A stretch of DNA of 64,000 nt, from positions 7,352,788 to 7,416,787 of the forward strand of contig NZ_JAPENW010000001.1 in the NCBI RefSeq assembly GCF_026341855.1. Reading direction: 5' to 3'. The stretch is from Streptomyces sp. NBC_00568 (GTDB lineage: Bacteria > Actinomycetota > Actinomycetes > Streptomycetales > Streptomycetaceae). How positions within the stretch are numbered: the first letter of the stretch is position 1; the number at the start of each line of letters is the position of its first letter. A program made the position numbers and the translations under genes. Under the pieces are notes generated by a model. It searched no databases. It had not been told where the DNA came from and worked only from the letters and a program-made list of their open reading frames with translations. Below are positions 16,699 to 26,111 of this stretch, one piece after another.

Positions 16699-19600
16699 AT
16701 GCTGCCGTCCGCCACCCCAGCCGCCTCTATTTGGTCGCCCTCACTACGAAAGACGACCAGGTGCGCGGCAGCGGGTACCTCCTCAACAGCCGCGTCGTCG
16801 TGACGGCGGGCCACGTGGTCGAAGGTGTCCCGGCTGAGGATCTGCGTGTCTGCCGGCTGCATACCCTGCGCGCGACGACTGCCGAGATTGTACGGATCGA
16901 GAAGGACATCGCCGTACTCCTCACGGCCGAGGACCTGGCCGCGCCGGGGGAGCTGGCGAACGTGGCGTTGCGCGAGCTGGGATCCGACTCGCACTTCGGT
17001 GACTGCTCGGCCCTGGGTCTGCCCGCGGTGATGACCCGTGTGACTGCCGGCGTCGCCCCGCTCGAGGCCGCGTTTCGCGTGGCACCCAACAGCGCGGACA
17101 ACCACGGCTACCTCTCCCTCGAACTTGACGGACACCCGCCGACGGGTCCGGAACCGTGGAGCGGCATGTCGGGTGCACCGGTGTTCCACGCGGGCCGGTG
17201 GCTGATCGGTGTCGTCGTGCGCGACTCGACGGGCTGGAACCACTCCCGGCTTGAGGCGAGTCCTATCAGTGCCCTGTTCGAGGGGTTGCCGCTTGCTGAT
17301 GCGCTGTTCCGCGTCCGGCCTTCACCGCCGGTTACCGAGTCGGACGCTCGCGATGCCGCGTTCCTGGACACGTACCGCAGTGAGACGATCCGCCGCTACG
17401 GGCACATCGAGCTGTTCGGGCTCGGTCTCCAAGGCCATCTCGCGGACGACATCAGCATCGACCACGCGTACGTGAGTCTGCGTGCGGGCGTTCCTTCGCG
17501 CCGCCTGTCGTCGACGGCGGAGCAGACCAGACCTGTTGAGCCCCTCATCGCGAAGAACACGCGGCTCCTGCTGCGGGGCAGCCCGGGGGCGGGGAAGTCC
17601 ACCCTGCTCGAGTGGCTTGCCGTTTCCATGGCGCGAGGTTCGTGCAAGGGCGAACTCGAACCGTTCAACGACCGGATTCCCTTTTTGCTGCGCCTGCGCG
17701 ACATGTACGCGCCGAGATGGAAACGGATCGAGGGACGGGACGGAGTTCCGCCGCGGATTGGGCAGTTCCTCGAGTTCAGCGGGATGGCGAGTGACTTCGC
17801 CCCGCCGGACGGGTGGATTCGCCGGATGCTTGAGCAAGAGCGGGCGCTCCTGCTCGTCGATGGCCTCGACGAGGTGCTGGAGGGCCACCGGGACGGCGTG
17901 CTGCGCTGGATCAGCGATCTTCTGCGGGAGTTCCCTGCCCTGCATGTCATCGTCACGGGGCGCCCGGAGGCGCTGCAGCATTGGTCCCCGCCTGCCAGGC
18001 TCGGTTTCGTGGAGCTCAAGCTCGTTGAACTCGACGCCGACCAGCGGGCGGAGCTCATCCACAAGTGGCACCAGGCGGCGATCCTCGGGGTGCGCTCGTC
18101 GCGGCTCGGCGATGAGGAGCGCGACCGGCGGATCGACCGCCTCTCCGCCTACGAAATTTCTCTGACCCGCCACATCAACGCATCATCGGATCTCTCCGCG
18201 CTCGCCGCGACCCCACTGCTCTGCGCGGTGCTGTGCAAGCTCCACGAGGTGCACGGCACCCGGCTCCCGCGGTTCCGGCAGGAGCTGTACGCGCGGACCG
18301 TCGACATGATGCTCGGGCTGCGCGACGCGGACCGTGAGGTGCCCGAGCCGCTCCCTGGCCTGGACATCGATCAACGCCGAGCGGTTCTCTCCTGGATCGC
18401 CGGCTACCTGACGGCGGAAGGCGAACGGGAGATCACCCTGACGCGATTCGACGAGAAGGTGCAGAGCCGGCTGCCCAGTCTGGGACGGGAAGCCAGCGCC
18501 CACACCCCCAGTGAGATCCGCAAGGCCCTGCACGAGCGGAGCGGGCTTCTCGTCGCCCCGGCCGAGGACACCCTGCGCTTCAGCCATCGCACCTTCCAGG
18601 ACTACCTCGCAGCCACGGATCTGGTCGCCCAGCGCTCCTTCGGGCAACTCGCCGGCCACGCCGGGGAGGAGATGTGGGACGACGTCCTGCGCTTCGCCAT
18701 GAGCCAGTGCAATCTTGCCGACACCCGTGAGTTCGTCGCCCAGATGCGGCGCAAGGCACGCCTGGTGACCAACGGGAAGCAGCGCGCCCGCATGCGCCTG
18801 GCTGCGGCATCGTGCATTCCCTACGCGGTGCAGATGGGGGAGGAGGACCGCGGGTCCCTGATCGCGGGGGTCGCCAAAACGTTCCGGCTCGCGGCGAACG
18901 AAGAGAGCAAGGCACTCACCGCGGGACCGGAGAAGGCTCTTGCACAGCCCACCGGGTCGCAGGACGACGGTCTCCCGCACGAGACCGACCAGTACGCCTC
19001 GGTCGGGCCCGACCTGCTCTCCGCTCTGCAGCGTGACTTCGACTGGCAGGACATGGACCTCTGCCGCAGCGCCGCCCAGTTGGCTGGCAGGCTGGGGGGC
19101 TCCGAGGCTCTCGCCTTCCTTTCCCAGATGCCGTTCGAGCAGCGGAAGAAGCTCGCCTCCGTACTCGTCGGCATCTGGGAGAACTGCCCGGGTCAGGAAT
19201 ACGCCGATGCCGTACTCGCCGGTCTGGACGTCTCCCGGCTGTGGGCCGACTCGACCCAGCAGCTCGGCCAGGCGCACGTTCTGGGCTCGGTCGAGGGCCT
19301 GACGGTGCGCAAGGCCATGCCTCTCGCAGAGGTCGTCTCCTTCGCCAACAGGCACCGGACCAGCTTGCTGAACTGGACCCCCACCGCTCTCAAGGACACT
19401 GAATCCTTTGACCTTCTCCGTGAGGCACAGGGGCTGACCAGCCTTCTTCTCGGAATCGCTCCGACCACGAGTGACCCGCTGTTCATTGCCTCCATGATTC
19501 TCATGCCCCACCGGCAGTACGAAGCGTTCCGGTTCACCCTGCCCCCGCTGCCCGGGGTGCGGGATCTGGCGTTCGCGTCCATGCCCCTCGACTGGCCGGC

Positions 19601-20006
19601 GCATGTGGCCGAGTGGACGAGCCTGGCCCAGGTCTGGCTCACCGGCTCCGCGGTGGAAGGGATCCACTCGCTCGGCGACCTGCCGGCCCTCACACAGTTG
19701 TCCGTCTCGTGTTCGGCGCGGCAATTCACCCTGCCCTCACGCCTCGGCCACGGCGGAGTGAACCACCTCGGCCTCATGCTTCACGCGGATCACGGGCTCG
19801 AAGAGATCGACCTGACGAGCCTGCCGACCGCATTCCCGGCCCTGCGCCGGCTCACGCTCGGCGTCACGGGGCTCGGCTGGGAAGCCGATCTGACGGGGCT
19901 CGAGCGCATGCCGGACCTGCGGATACAGCTCCTCGGCGTGCCGCGGAGCCACCCGGGTATCCGCGGTGCCGAAAACTTCCCCAAGGAACGGATCAAATGG
20001 GGCTGA
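16695..20006 (+). CDS. Trypsin-like peptidase fused to NACHT-type NTPase
   Basis: 1103 aa. Residues 1-200 form a trypsin-like peptidase with a full triad: His40 in VVVTAGHVVEG, Asp71 in IEKDIAVLL, and Ser159 in WSGMSGAPVFH. A STAND/NACHT NTPase follows, with Walker A LLLRGSPGAGKSTLLEW (about residue 295) and Walker B ALLLVDGLDEV (about residue 390), then PLLCAVLCKLH and FSHRTFQDYLAATDLV as in NACHT helical domains. The last 400 residues are helical and leucine-rich (LARVWL/LPALTQLSV-type strands near 970-1090), suiting a ligand-sensing repeat region. The family acts in bacterial conflict: the sensor triggers NTPase oligomerisation and peptidase firing. No signal peptide is seen, so it should act in the cytoplasm. 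Confidence 0.85.
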   Translation: MNAAVRHPSRLYLVALTTKDDQVRGSGYLLNSRVVVTAGHVVEGVPAEDLRVCRLHTLRATTAEIVRIEKDIAVLLTAEDLAAPGELANVALRELGSDSHFGDCSALGLPAVMTRVTAGVAPLEAAFRVAPNSADNHGYLSLELDGHPPTGPEPWSGMSGAPVFHAGRWLIGVVVRDSTGWNHSRLEASPISALFEGLPLADALFRVRPSPPVTESDARDAAFLDTYRSETIRRYGHIELFGLGLQGHLADDISIDHAYVSLRAGVPSRRLSSTAEQTRPVEPLIAKNTRLLLRGSPGAGKSTLLEWLAVSMARGSCKGELEPFNDRIPFLLRLRDMYAPRWKRIEGRDGVPPRIGQFLEFSGMASDFAPPDGWIRRMLEQERALLLVDGLDEVLEGHRDGVLRWISDLLREFPALHVIVTGRPEALQHWSPPARLGFVELKLVELDADQRAELIHKWHQAAILGVRSSRLGDEERDRRIDRLSAYEISLTRHINASSDLSALAATPLLCAVLCKLHEVHGTRLPRFRQELYARTVDMMLGLRDADREVPEPLPGLDIDQRRAVLSWIAGYLTAEGEREITLTRFDEKVQSRLPSLGREASAHTPSEIRKALHERSGLLVAPAEDTLRFSHRTFQDYLAATDLVAQRSFGQLAGHAGEEMWDDVLRFAMSQCNLADTREFVAQMRRKARLVTNGKQRARMRLAAASCIPYAVQMGEEDRGSLIAGVAKTFRLAANEESKALTAGPEKALAQPTGSQDDGLPHETDQYASVGPDLLSALQRDFDWQDMDLCRSAAQLAGRLGGSEALAFLSQMPFEQRKKLASVLVGIWENCPGQEYADAVLAGLDVSRLWADSTQQLGQAHVLGSVEGLTVRKAMPLAEVVSFANRHRTSLLNWTPTALKDTESFDLLREAQGLTSLLLGIAPTTSDPLFIASMILMPHRQYEAFRFTLPPLPGVRDLAFASMPLDWPAHVAEWTSLAQVWLTGSAVEGIHSLGDLPALTQLSVSCSARQFTLPSRLGHGGVNHLGLMLHADHGLEEIDLTSLPTAFPALRRLTLGVTGLGWEADLTGLERMPDLRIQLLGVPRSHPGIRGAENFPKERIKWG

Positions 20007-20700
20007 GGCGCTGACCCCCACCCTGCACATCCGGTGAGAGCAAGGTCCACGACTCGGCTTCTGCTGGATTCTGTCCTGCGCGCTCAGGGCCCGAAAGGCC
20101 AGCACACCCAAGTCGGCCACCCGGGTGCGTGCGGGGCGGTGCGGGATATCGGGTACGGGTGTAAGTGAGGGCTCCTCCGCTGTCGATGGTGCGGCGCAGG
20201 CTTTTGCCGCTCTTGAGAGTGAGGGTTGAGGTGCCCCCCCCGACGCGCAGGAGGCGGCCGGGGTGCCGGAGGTGACGGTGCTCGGGCCGAGTTCCAGTCG
20301 GCCGCCCCCGCTCGGGACGGCGGCCAGCGGGGCAGTGAACCTTTTGCTGTCCGGAGCAGGGACGACTGGTCGGGGCGCGGGGTTGTTACTCACTTTCGGG
20401 TGACGGCCGGAAGCCTGGTGGGGTGGCGGGGGCTGGCGGGCGTGATGCAGTGGCCAACTGCCGCAACAGTGCTTGGGCCGTGGTTGCGTCAACTTCGTGC
20501 ACTCGCGGCATGGATGGCCGTTGCAGCCAAGTGTCACAGCAGTGCGGTTGATCGGTAACGCGCTCCAGATCTCATTCACATTCTGGAGAACTGGCGGGCA
20601 GGGTGTGAATGCGCGGCCAGCCCGGCCGCCACCCGCACACCGCACAACCCGGCCAGGGATCTGGCGCGTTGGTTGTGCCCGCACGATGCAGGGGGAACCT
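20007..20700. other. Intergenic stretch with a degraded coding remnant and a C8 tract
   Basis: About 690 bases without an intact gene. On the minus strand two protein-like stretches in different frames are joined at a run of eight C (20234-20241): PDSKRFTAPLAAVPSGGGRL with LELGPSTVTSGTPAAS on one side, and TLTLKSGKSLRRTIDSGG on the other. This reads like a small secreted or regulatory protein broken by a one-base slip. The remaining bases hold nothing I can name apart from the upstream region of the lamin-tail gene. Confidence 0.35.
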
Positions 20701-21171
20701 GTGACCGTATCCAAGACTGCAGTCCGTCGTCTGACCGCCGTCGCGCTGACCACCGCGGCCATCACCGCGGCCATCGCGGTACCGGCTTCCGCCACCGCCC
20801 ACCGCCCGCACCGCTCTGGCGTGGAGATCAGCCAGGTGCAGTACGACTCCCCGGGATTCGACGACCGCTCCAACCGCTCCCTGAACCAGGAGTGGGTGGA
20901 GATCACCAACACCACCCGCCACAGCGTCAACCTGGACGGCTGGACCCTCTCCGACGAGGACGGCCACACTTACACCTTCGACCACTACCGCCTCGACCGG
21001 CGCGCCACCGTCCGTGTTCACACCGGCATCGGCCGCGACACCCGCACCGACCTCTTCCAGGACCGTCGCGCCTACGTCTGGGACAACCGCTCCGACACCG
21101 CCACCCTGCGTAACGACCACGACCGCTTCGTCGACGACGCCTCCTGGGGCCGTCACCACTTCCGCCGCTGA
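20701..21171 (+). CDS. Secreted lamin-tail-domain protein
   Basis: 156 aa from a GTG at 20701, preceded by CAGGGGGAACCT; an ATG at 20686 is an alternative. The N-terminus is a Sec signal peptide (SKTAVRRLTAVALTTAAITA then AIAVPASATA, cleavage after about residue 33). The mature part is a lamin-tail (Ig-like) domain: ISQVQYDSPGFDDRS, NQEWVEITNTTRHSVNLDGW, TLSDEDGHTYTFD, VRVHTGIGRDTRTDL, and YVWDNRSDTATLRND. Such domains in Streptomyces occur as free secreted proteins or attached to secreted nucleases. The adjacent secreted HNH protein may be a functional neighbour. Confidence 0.85.
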   Translation: MTVSKTAVRRLTAVALTTAAITAAIAVPASATAHRPHRSGVEISQVQYDSPGFDDRSNRSLNQEWVEITNTTRHSVNLDGWTLSDEDGHTYTFDHYRLDRRATVRVHTGIGRDTRTDLFQDRRAYVWDNRSDTATLRNDHDRFVDDASWGRHHFRR

Positions 21172-21227
21172 GCGGAATTGAGCCGTACGCCGCGGGTCGC
21201 GTGAGCCACCGGCAGCGGTGAGAGAGA

Positions 21228-21258
21228 GGGGGCGGGCCGGTGACTGCGGCCCGCCCCC
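21228..21258 (+). terminator. GC-rich terminator-like hairpin
   Basis: GGGGGCGGGCC and GGCCCGCCCCC form a perfect 11-bp stem with a 9-base loop, 56 bases after the lamin-tail stop codon. There is no strong T-run, as is usual for Streptomyces terminators. Confidence 0.6.
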
Positions 21259-21409
21259 GCCTCCTTGTCCGTCGTTGCGTGGTGACCGCCGGGTGAAGGC
21301 GCCGTGGAGGGGTTGAAACGCCCGATCGACGCGCGTAGCGCGCCCGCCGGGCGGTGCGGTTTCCTCAGGAACGCGCATCTCCAACCCCCCACATTTTTTT
21401 GGAGAGTTC

Positions 21410-22045
21410 ATGTTCCGCCGCACGGTGTTCGGCCTGCCCACAGCCTCCCTCGTCCTGCTCGGCGTGTGTGCCGCGCCGGCCCTGGCCGAGCCGCCCGCGC
21501 CCCCGTCGACCACGACCGCGCGCAGCGAGCTCGCCGCCCTGACCGTCGCCTCTCCGCACTCGATGGACGGCTACGCCCGCGACAAGTTCGATATTTGGTC
21601 CACCCAGCCCGACGGCTGCACCACCCGCCAGGACGTCCTCGCCCGCGACGGCAAGAATGTCCAGGAGCAGCCCGGTAGCTGCCAGCCCGCGAGCGGTTCC
21701 TGGTATTCCGCCTACGACGACACCACCGTCACCGTCGTCGCCGATGCGACCATCGACCACATGGTCCCCCTCGCGGAAGCGTGGCGCTCCGGCGCCGACA
21801 CGTGGACCGCTGATCAGCGCAAGGCCTTCGGCAACGACCTCAAGGACCCCCAACTCCTGATCGCCTCGGAGTCGTCCAACTCCTCGAAGTCCGACAGTGG
21901 CCCCGCGGACTGGAAACCTGCCAATCATGCCTTCTGGTGCACCTATGCCAAGGACTACACGCACATCAAGTCGATCTGGAAGCTGACTACCACCGACGAC
22001 GAGAAATCCGCCCTGTCCTCCATGATCGACACCTGCGCCAACTGA
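21410..22045 (+). CDS. Secreted HNH-type endonuclease (GmrSD/DUF1524-like)
   Basis: 211 aa with GGAGAG seven bases before the ATG. A signal peptide (VFGLPTASLVLLGVCAAPAL then AEPPA) is followed by a compact nuclease domain: YARDKFDIWSTQPDGCTTRQ, DATIDHMVPLAEAW (the D-H-x-V-P-L-A-E-A-W signature), FGNDLKDPQLLIASESSNSS with KSDSGPADW, and FWCTYAKDYTHIKSIWKL. This is the common secreted Streptomyces HNH nuclease, with the catalytic His in IDHMVPL. Two Cys pairs fit an extracellular protein. It probably degrades DNA outside the cell. Confidence 0.9.
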   Translation: MFRRTVFGLPTASLVLLGVCAAPALAEPPAPPSTTTARSELAALTVASPHSMDGYARDKFDIWSTQPDGCTTRQDVLARDGKNVQEQPGSCQPASGSWYSAYDDTTVTVVADATIDHMVPLAEAWRSGADTWTADQRKAFGNDLKDPQLLIASESSNSSKSDSGPADWKPANHAFWCTYAKDYTHIKSIWKLTTTDDEKSALSSMIDTCAN

Positions 22046-22069
22046 GGGTCAGGCAGCACAGCACGAGGC

Positions 22070-22330
22070 CGCGAACGTGGCTGCGGTCAGACCGCGCTCA
22101 GGGGCCTTGCCTGAGCCACGGGCAGCACGGGCCAGTTCCACAGCATCTTGCTGGTGGGGTCGGTGACGACCTGGACGTTCACTCCGTGGCGGCGGCGCTT
22201 GGCCGAGTGGTCGCCGTGGCCGTCACCGGTCACGGCCTCACCTGGCGAGGGTCCCGTCCAGCAGTACGTCCGGGTCGCTCTCGCGCAGGACCTTGAGGAG
22301 GCCTGGAGCCCGATGAGGCGGGTGATGTAG
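22070..22330 (-). pseudogene. IS5-type transposase remnant
   Basis: Minus-strand reading gives LKVLRESDPDVLLDGTLAR in one frame, then DHSAKRRRHGVNVQVVTDPT and SKMLWNWPVLPV in another. These match the central part of IS5-type DDE transposases (KHKRHGMNVQVLTDPxGRLLWxSPALPGS pattern). Both ends and the catalytic C-terminus are missing and the frame is broken, so this is a decayed fragment rather than an active element. Confidence 0.6.
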
Positions 22331-22342
22331 GGGCAGTTGTGG

Positions 22343-23274
22343 TCAGTCGGTGGTGAGGTCAGCGGTGACGGATTCCCACAGGGAGTCGAACCATTGCTGG
22401 GACTGGATGACGAAGGCGGTGTCGTCGCTGGTGCTGTCGGTGCCGAACAGTCGGACCAGTTCCATGGGGTTGGCGTCGTAGATGTCGATCTGGCGGCCGT
22501 CGACGTCGAGGGGGCGACGGTGGAGGGTGTAGTAGGAGAAGAGGGCTTCGGTGTGGTTGACGAGGTAGAGCTTGGCCATGGGGGTGAACGGCAGGGCCCG
22601 GAAGGTGATGCGGGCCTTGATGCCGTGGGTGTCGTGCAGTGACTGGAGTGCGGCGCGCAGGGTTTGTCCGTAGGCGTTGCGCTGGGCGAGCCAGCGCCGC
22701 TGGATGGTGTCGGCGCCCTCGTCCCAGGAGACGGGGCTGGGGAAGGCCAGGTCGATGTCCCGGCTGGGCAGCAGGACTCGCACCGTCACCGTCTGCCCGG
22801 GCTCACCTGGCCGGTGTGGACGGCATGGATCGGGCGGGCCATGGCGAGGGCCTGGCCGCTGAGGCAGACGGCGTCGATGGTCACCTCGTGCTCGGCGAAT
22901 GCTGCGGTCAGCAGCTCGCCGAGCGCGGCGATGGCCGAACCGTGTGCCGGGGTCGATCTGGGTGCCGGGCGAGGTGTGTTGCGGCTGGCGGCATCCAGAA
23001 GGCCCCTCCAGTGGGGTGTGGAGGGTGGTGCTTTGGCCGCCCACGTTCACAGCTGCGTGACCACCTTCAGCAAGTCCGCAGTCTCCCGGGGGAGATGGTT
23101 GCCGCGCAGCCAGTCGCTGAGGGTGGCCACCGGAACGCCGGTCGCGCGACTGGCCCGGGCGAGGGTCAGGCGTGAGCCGGCCTCTGCCAGGCGGGTCTGC
23201 GCCTGCTGCCCCAGACTGTTCAGTTCGGTAAGGACCTCGGGGGGCGGGCGGCTGGAGGCGGGCACAGGCGTCAA
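22343..23274 (-). pseudogene. Broken XRE-family regulator (nonsense plus frameshift)
   Basis: The intact first part (23274 to 23047) encodes a 75-aa XRE helix-turn-helix: LTLARASRATGVPVATLSDW, then LRGNHLPRETADLLKVV. A TGA at 23047-23049 interrupts it. The same frame then resumes with TWAAKAPPSTPHWRGLLDAA and later HGSAIAALGELLTAAFAEHE, ending at about 22796. The protein continues one frame over with GQTVTVRVLLPSRDIDLAFP, THGIKARITFRALPFTPMAK and LYLVNHTEALFSYYT down to 22343. Read together this is one XRE-plus-effector protein of a common Streptomyces type, damaged by one nonsense change and one single-base shift. The HTH peptide alone could still be made. Confidence 0.65.
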
Positions 23275-23452
23275 CTGCCCTTCTCACGAAGGTCGTCGGA
23301 AACTCCGACCCGGAAAAGCAGTCTAGGACCCCATCTGACGACTTTTCCGACGTTGTTCGACATCTCTGCCGTTGGCACGCTTCCCGCGCGTCAATGCCTG
23401 GTAGTGGCCGCGCGCATCGGGCGGTCGGCCTCTCGAAGGGAGCGGAGGGAAT

Positions 23453-23578
23453 ATGGCGCAGCGTTCGACCAGACGACGGCTGGCACGGGCGGCACTGTTT
23501 GCCACCGTCCGGGCCGCCGCGGCAGCGGCGGGATCCGGGATGGTGGCCTCTGCGCTGTGGTGGGTCCAGACGCGGTGA
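23453..23578 (+). CDS. Small hydrophobic peptide
   Basis: 41 aa, too short for most gene finders but with a strong ribosome binding site (GGGAGCGGAGGG) before the ATG. It is arginine-rich at the N-terminus (MAQRSTRRRLARAAL) and ends in an Ala-rich helix (ATVRAAAAAAGSGMVASALW), so it could be a single-span membrane peptide. It is divergent from the broken XRE regulator. No family recognised. Confidence 0.5.
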   Translation: MAQRSTRRRLARAALFATVRAAAAAAGSGMVASALWWVQTR

Positions 23579-23699
23579 ACGGCGCCGGGGCGGGCCGTTG
23601 TGCGTGACGAGGGGAGCGGGTGGGGTTGGTGGGCCGGACGGTGGCGAAGAGATGGGCCCCCGATGGCAGCGTGTGGCGGCCTTCATCCGATGAAGAGGC

Positions 23700-23987
23700 A
23701 TGACAGTTGGTCGAGGAGGCTGGGTGTGGGGGCTGGGTTCGGTGGTGTCGTGGCATGCCGGGGCCGGCGTCTGCGTGGTAGTGGCGGTGGTGAGCGCATC
23801 CGTGTGTCTCGCTGAACGGGGCCGCCGGGTCACGCTGGTGGCGTTGGTACGACACGCGCCGCCGGGGACAGTGGTACGCCAACAGCTGGGCATGGGCGGG
23901 CCTGCGATGGAGGTCCGCCTCGGGTCTGCGGTGAGGGAAGGGGGACACCGTGAGGGACCGGCGGATCTCCGAACAGACAGCGCATGA
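23700..23987 (+). CDS. Small membrane protein upstream of a sigma-factor fragment
   Basis: 95 aa, AGAGG before the ATG. One transmembrane helix (VSWHAGAGVCVVVAVVSASV) is followed by a charged cytoplasmic domain (RRVTLVALVRHAPPGTVVRQ). Its last 38 bases overlap the GTG of the sigma-factor fragment. No family recognised. Confidence 0.5.
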   Translation: MTVGRGGWVWGLGSVVSWHAGAGVCVVVAVVSASVCLAERGRRVTLVALVRHAPPGTVVRQQLGMGGPAMEVRLGSAVREGGHREGPADLRTDSA

Positions 23988-24105
23988 CGTGTCAAAGGTG
24001 TGGGACTGCGAAGCGATGCCGTTACTGCGCTATGCCATGGTCCTCACGGGTGGTTCACAGCCGGCCGCGGAGGACCTGGTGCAACGGGTGTTCGCGGGGG
24101 CCGGG
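23950..24105 (+). pseudogene. Sigma-70 family factor fragment (5' end only)
   Basis: From the GTG at 23950 (GGAAGGGGACACC upstream) the reading gives about 52 residues. They include LLRYAMVLTGGSQPAAEDLV followed by QRVF, the start of sigma region 2 of extracytoplasmic-function sigma factors. The similarity stops abruptly near 24105, where sequence related to another gene begins. The open frame continues into the CRISPR array but is meaningless there. Confidence 0.55.
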
Positions 24106-24106
24106 C

Positions 24107-24221
24107 GGACCTCTGCCCCGCCTGCCTCAGCTGGGCGCTCTGCCGTACCTGCTCCGACCCGACCCGTAGGCTTGCCCATCCCGATAGCGACGGCTTCTGC
24201 GCAACGTGCGCTACTACCTGA
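24107..24221 (+). pseudogene. 3' fragment related to the Cys-rich end of the 13286-14749 protein
   Basis: One frame reads ADLCPACLSWALCRTCSDPT then HPDSDGFCATCATT and stops at 24221. This parallels EDLCPACLGWPPCRTCPGPT and RPDSDGRCTTCATA at the end of the tandem winged-helix protein. The DNA also matches closely (the block TCCCGATAGCGACGGC occurs in both). It is a fragment left at a recombination junction directly next to the old end of CRISPR array 1. Confidence 0.6.
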
Positions 24222-24254
24222 TATGGCAACCGGAATGGACTCGTCCCACGACGA

Positions 24255-26111
24255 CGGACCACCCTCTTGTGCGCGGGGAGCAGCATGGCTCCGGCACTTT
24301 CGGGGCAGGCTTCTGCGGATCATCCCCGCGTGCACAGGGAGCAGAACTTCCTCGGCTGCAAGGTCACCAACAGCGAGGGAACATTCCCGCGCGAGGGGAG
24401 CAGAGCGCGGGCCCGAGCGAGCGGGCCGGGCGCTGGGGGCCATCCCCGCGTGCGCGGGGAGCAGTCAGCGAACGTCCCGGCGCCGGACGGCGGCGGGGGA
24501 TCATCCCCGCGTGCGCGGGGAGCAGGAGCGAGCCAACTGTCCGGAAGCGAAGGCTCGGGGACCATCCCCGCGTGCGCGGGGAGCAGATGCGCTCGGCCAG
24601 GGTCTGGCTGAACTCGTTGGGACCATCCCCGCGTGCGCGGGGAGCAGACCCGGTACAGGCCCGAGCTGGCTTCGATGCCGGGACCATCCCCGCGTGCGTG
24701 GGGAGCAGATGCGGCCCTGGTTGGTGAGGACGTAGCCGTTGGGACCATCCCCGCGTGCGCGGGGAGCAGACGGGGCCCGGGGTGTCGCGGTCGCCGATGG
24801 GGGGACCATCCCCGCGTGCGCGGGGAGCAGAGCTGTGTCTCCGCGTCATGGAACGACTGGGTGGGACCATCCCCGCGTGCGCGGGGAGCAGCCGGCGTCC
24901 TCGACGGCGCACGCCATGCGGTGGGGACCATCCCCGCGTGCGCGGGGAGCAGGCCTCCCGGTGGGAGGTGTACAAGGCCAGCCGGGGACCATCCCCGCGT
25001 GCGCGGGGAGCAGCCGCCCAGCATCGAAGACCGCATCCCCACCGGGGGACCATCCCCGCGTGCGCGGGGAGCAGATCCGCGCCCTGGTCGCCGGGGCGGG
25101 CGGCTGGGGACCATCCCCGCGTGCGCGGGGAGCAGCTTCCGGGCGCCGCGGTGGGCGAGGCATCCGTGGGACCATCCCCGCGTGCGCGGGGAGCAGACCG
25201 CACCCAAGACCGGGTCCGACCCCGCGCAGGGACCATCCCCGCGTGCGCGGGGAGCAGGAGATGTCGGTGTCGGGGTCGAAGGCGGCGCTGGGACCATCCC
25301 CGCGTGCGCGGGGAGCAGGCGAGGTCGAGGGGTTGGTGGTGTCCAGGTCGAGGACCATCCCCGCGTGCGCGGGGAGCAGGCCGCGCACCGTGGGGGCCTT
25401 CTCGCCCGTCCGGGACCATCCCCGCGTGCGCGGGGAGCAGCACCGCCGAGTCTCTCGGCGACGCCATCGCCGGGGACCATCCCCGCGTGCGCGGGGAGCA
25501 GCTCGCGAAGAACGGCAAAGAGGCATTCGACCTGGGACCATCCCCGCGTGCGCGGGGAGCAGGCGGTGAGGGCCAGGACGACGGCGGCGATGTGGGGACC
25601 ATCCCCGCGTGCGCGGGGAGCAGTCGCTTTCATCCCCGTCGGCGAGGGGCACCTCGGGACCATCCCCGCGTGCGCGGGGAGCAGGTGGACGCCATGTCCG
25701 GGGTGTCGATGGGCTGGGGACCATCCCCGCGTGCGCGGGGAGCAGATCCCCGACAACTCGCCTGCGAGCAGGACCTGGGGACCATCCCCGCGTGCGCGGG
25801 GAGCAGCTTCACTTCCCGCAGTGCCCGGTCGAGCCAGGCGGACCATCCCCGCGTGCGCGGGGAGCAGACCCCGCCCGACCTGTGGGACCGCATCGACTAC
25901 GGACCATCCCCGCGTGCGCGGGGAGCAGGGGTCGTCGGTGTCCGTGCAGTTCCGCGCCAAGGGACCATCCCCGCGTGCGCGGGGAGCAGCTGGCGTAGTA
26001 GGCGAGCCGCCCGAGTGCAATGGGACCATCCCCGCGTGCGCGGGGAGCAGATCCAGTTCTGTTCGCTCCGCCCGGCCGGGATGGGACCATCCCCGCGTGC
26101 GCGGGGAGCAG
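24255..26111 (-). CRISPR. Type I-E CRISPR array 1 (31 repeats, 30 spacers)
   Basis: Repeats of 29 bases recur every 61 bases; on the minus strand the repeat reads CTGCTCCCCG CACGCGCGGG GATGGTCCC, with the I-E-type palindrome CCCCGC/GCGGGG. Spacers are about 32 bases. The repeats nearest the cas genes (26083, 26022 and so on) are perfect, and the far ones at 24255, 24316 and 24377 are eroded, the last with a two-base deletion. The leader is therefore at the right-hand end, and the array is transcribed leftward, away from cas3. Confidence 0.97.

Noticed and set aside
19737..20969. A 410-aa minus-strand open frame
   Set aside because: Its ends run through the NACHT-protein end and the lamin-tail gene. 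Only a short middle part looks protein-like and is reported as a remnant.
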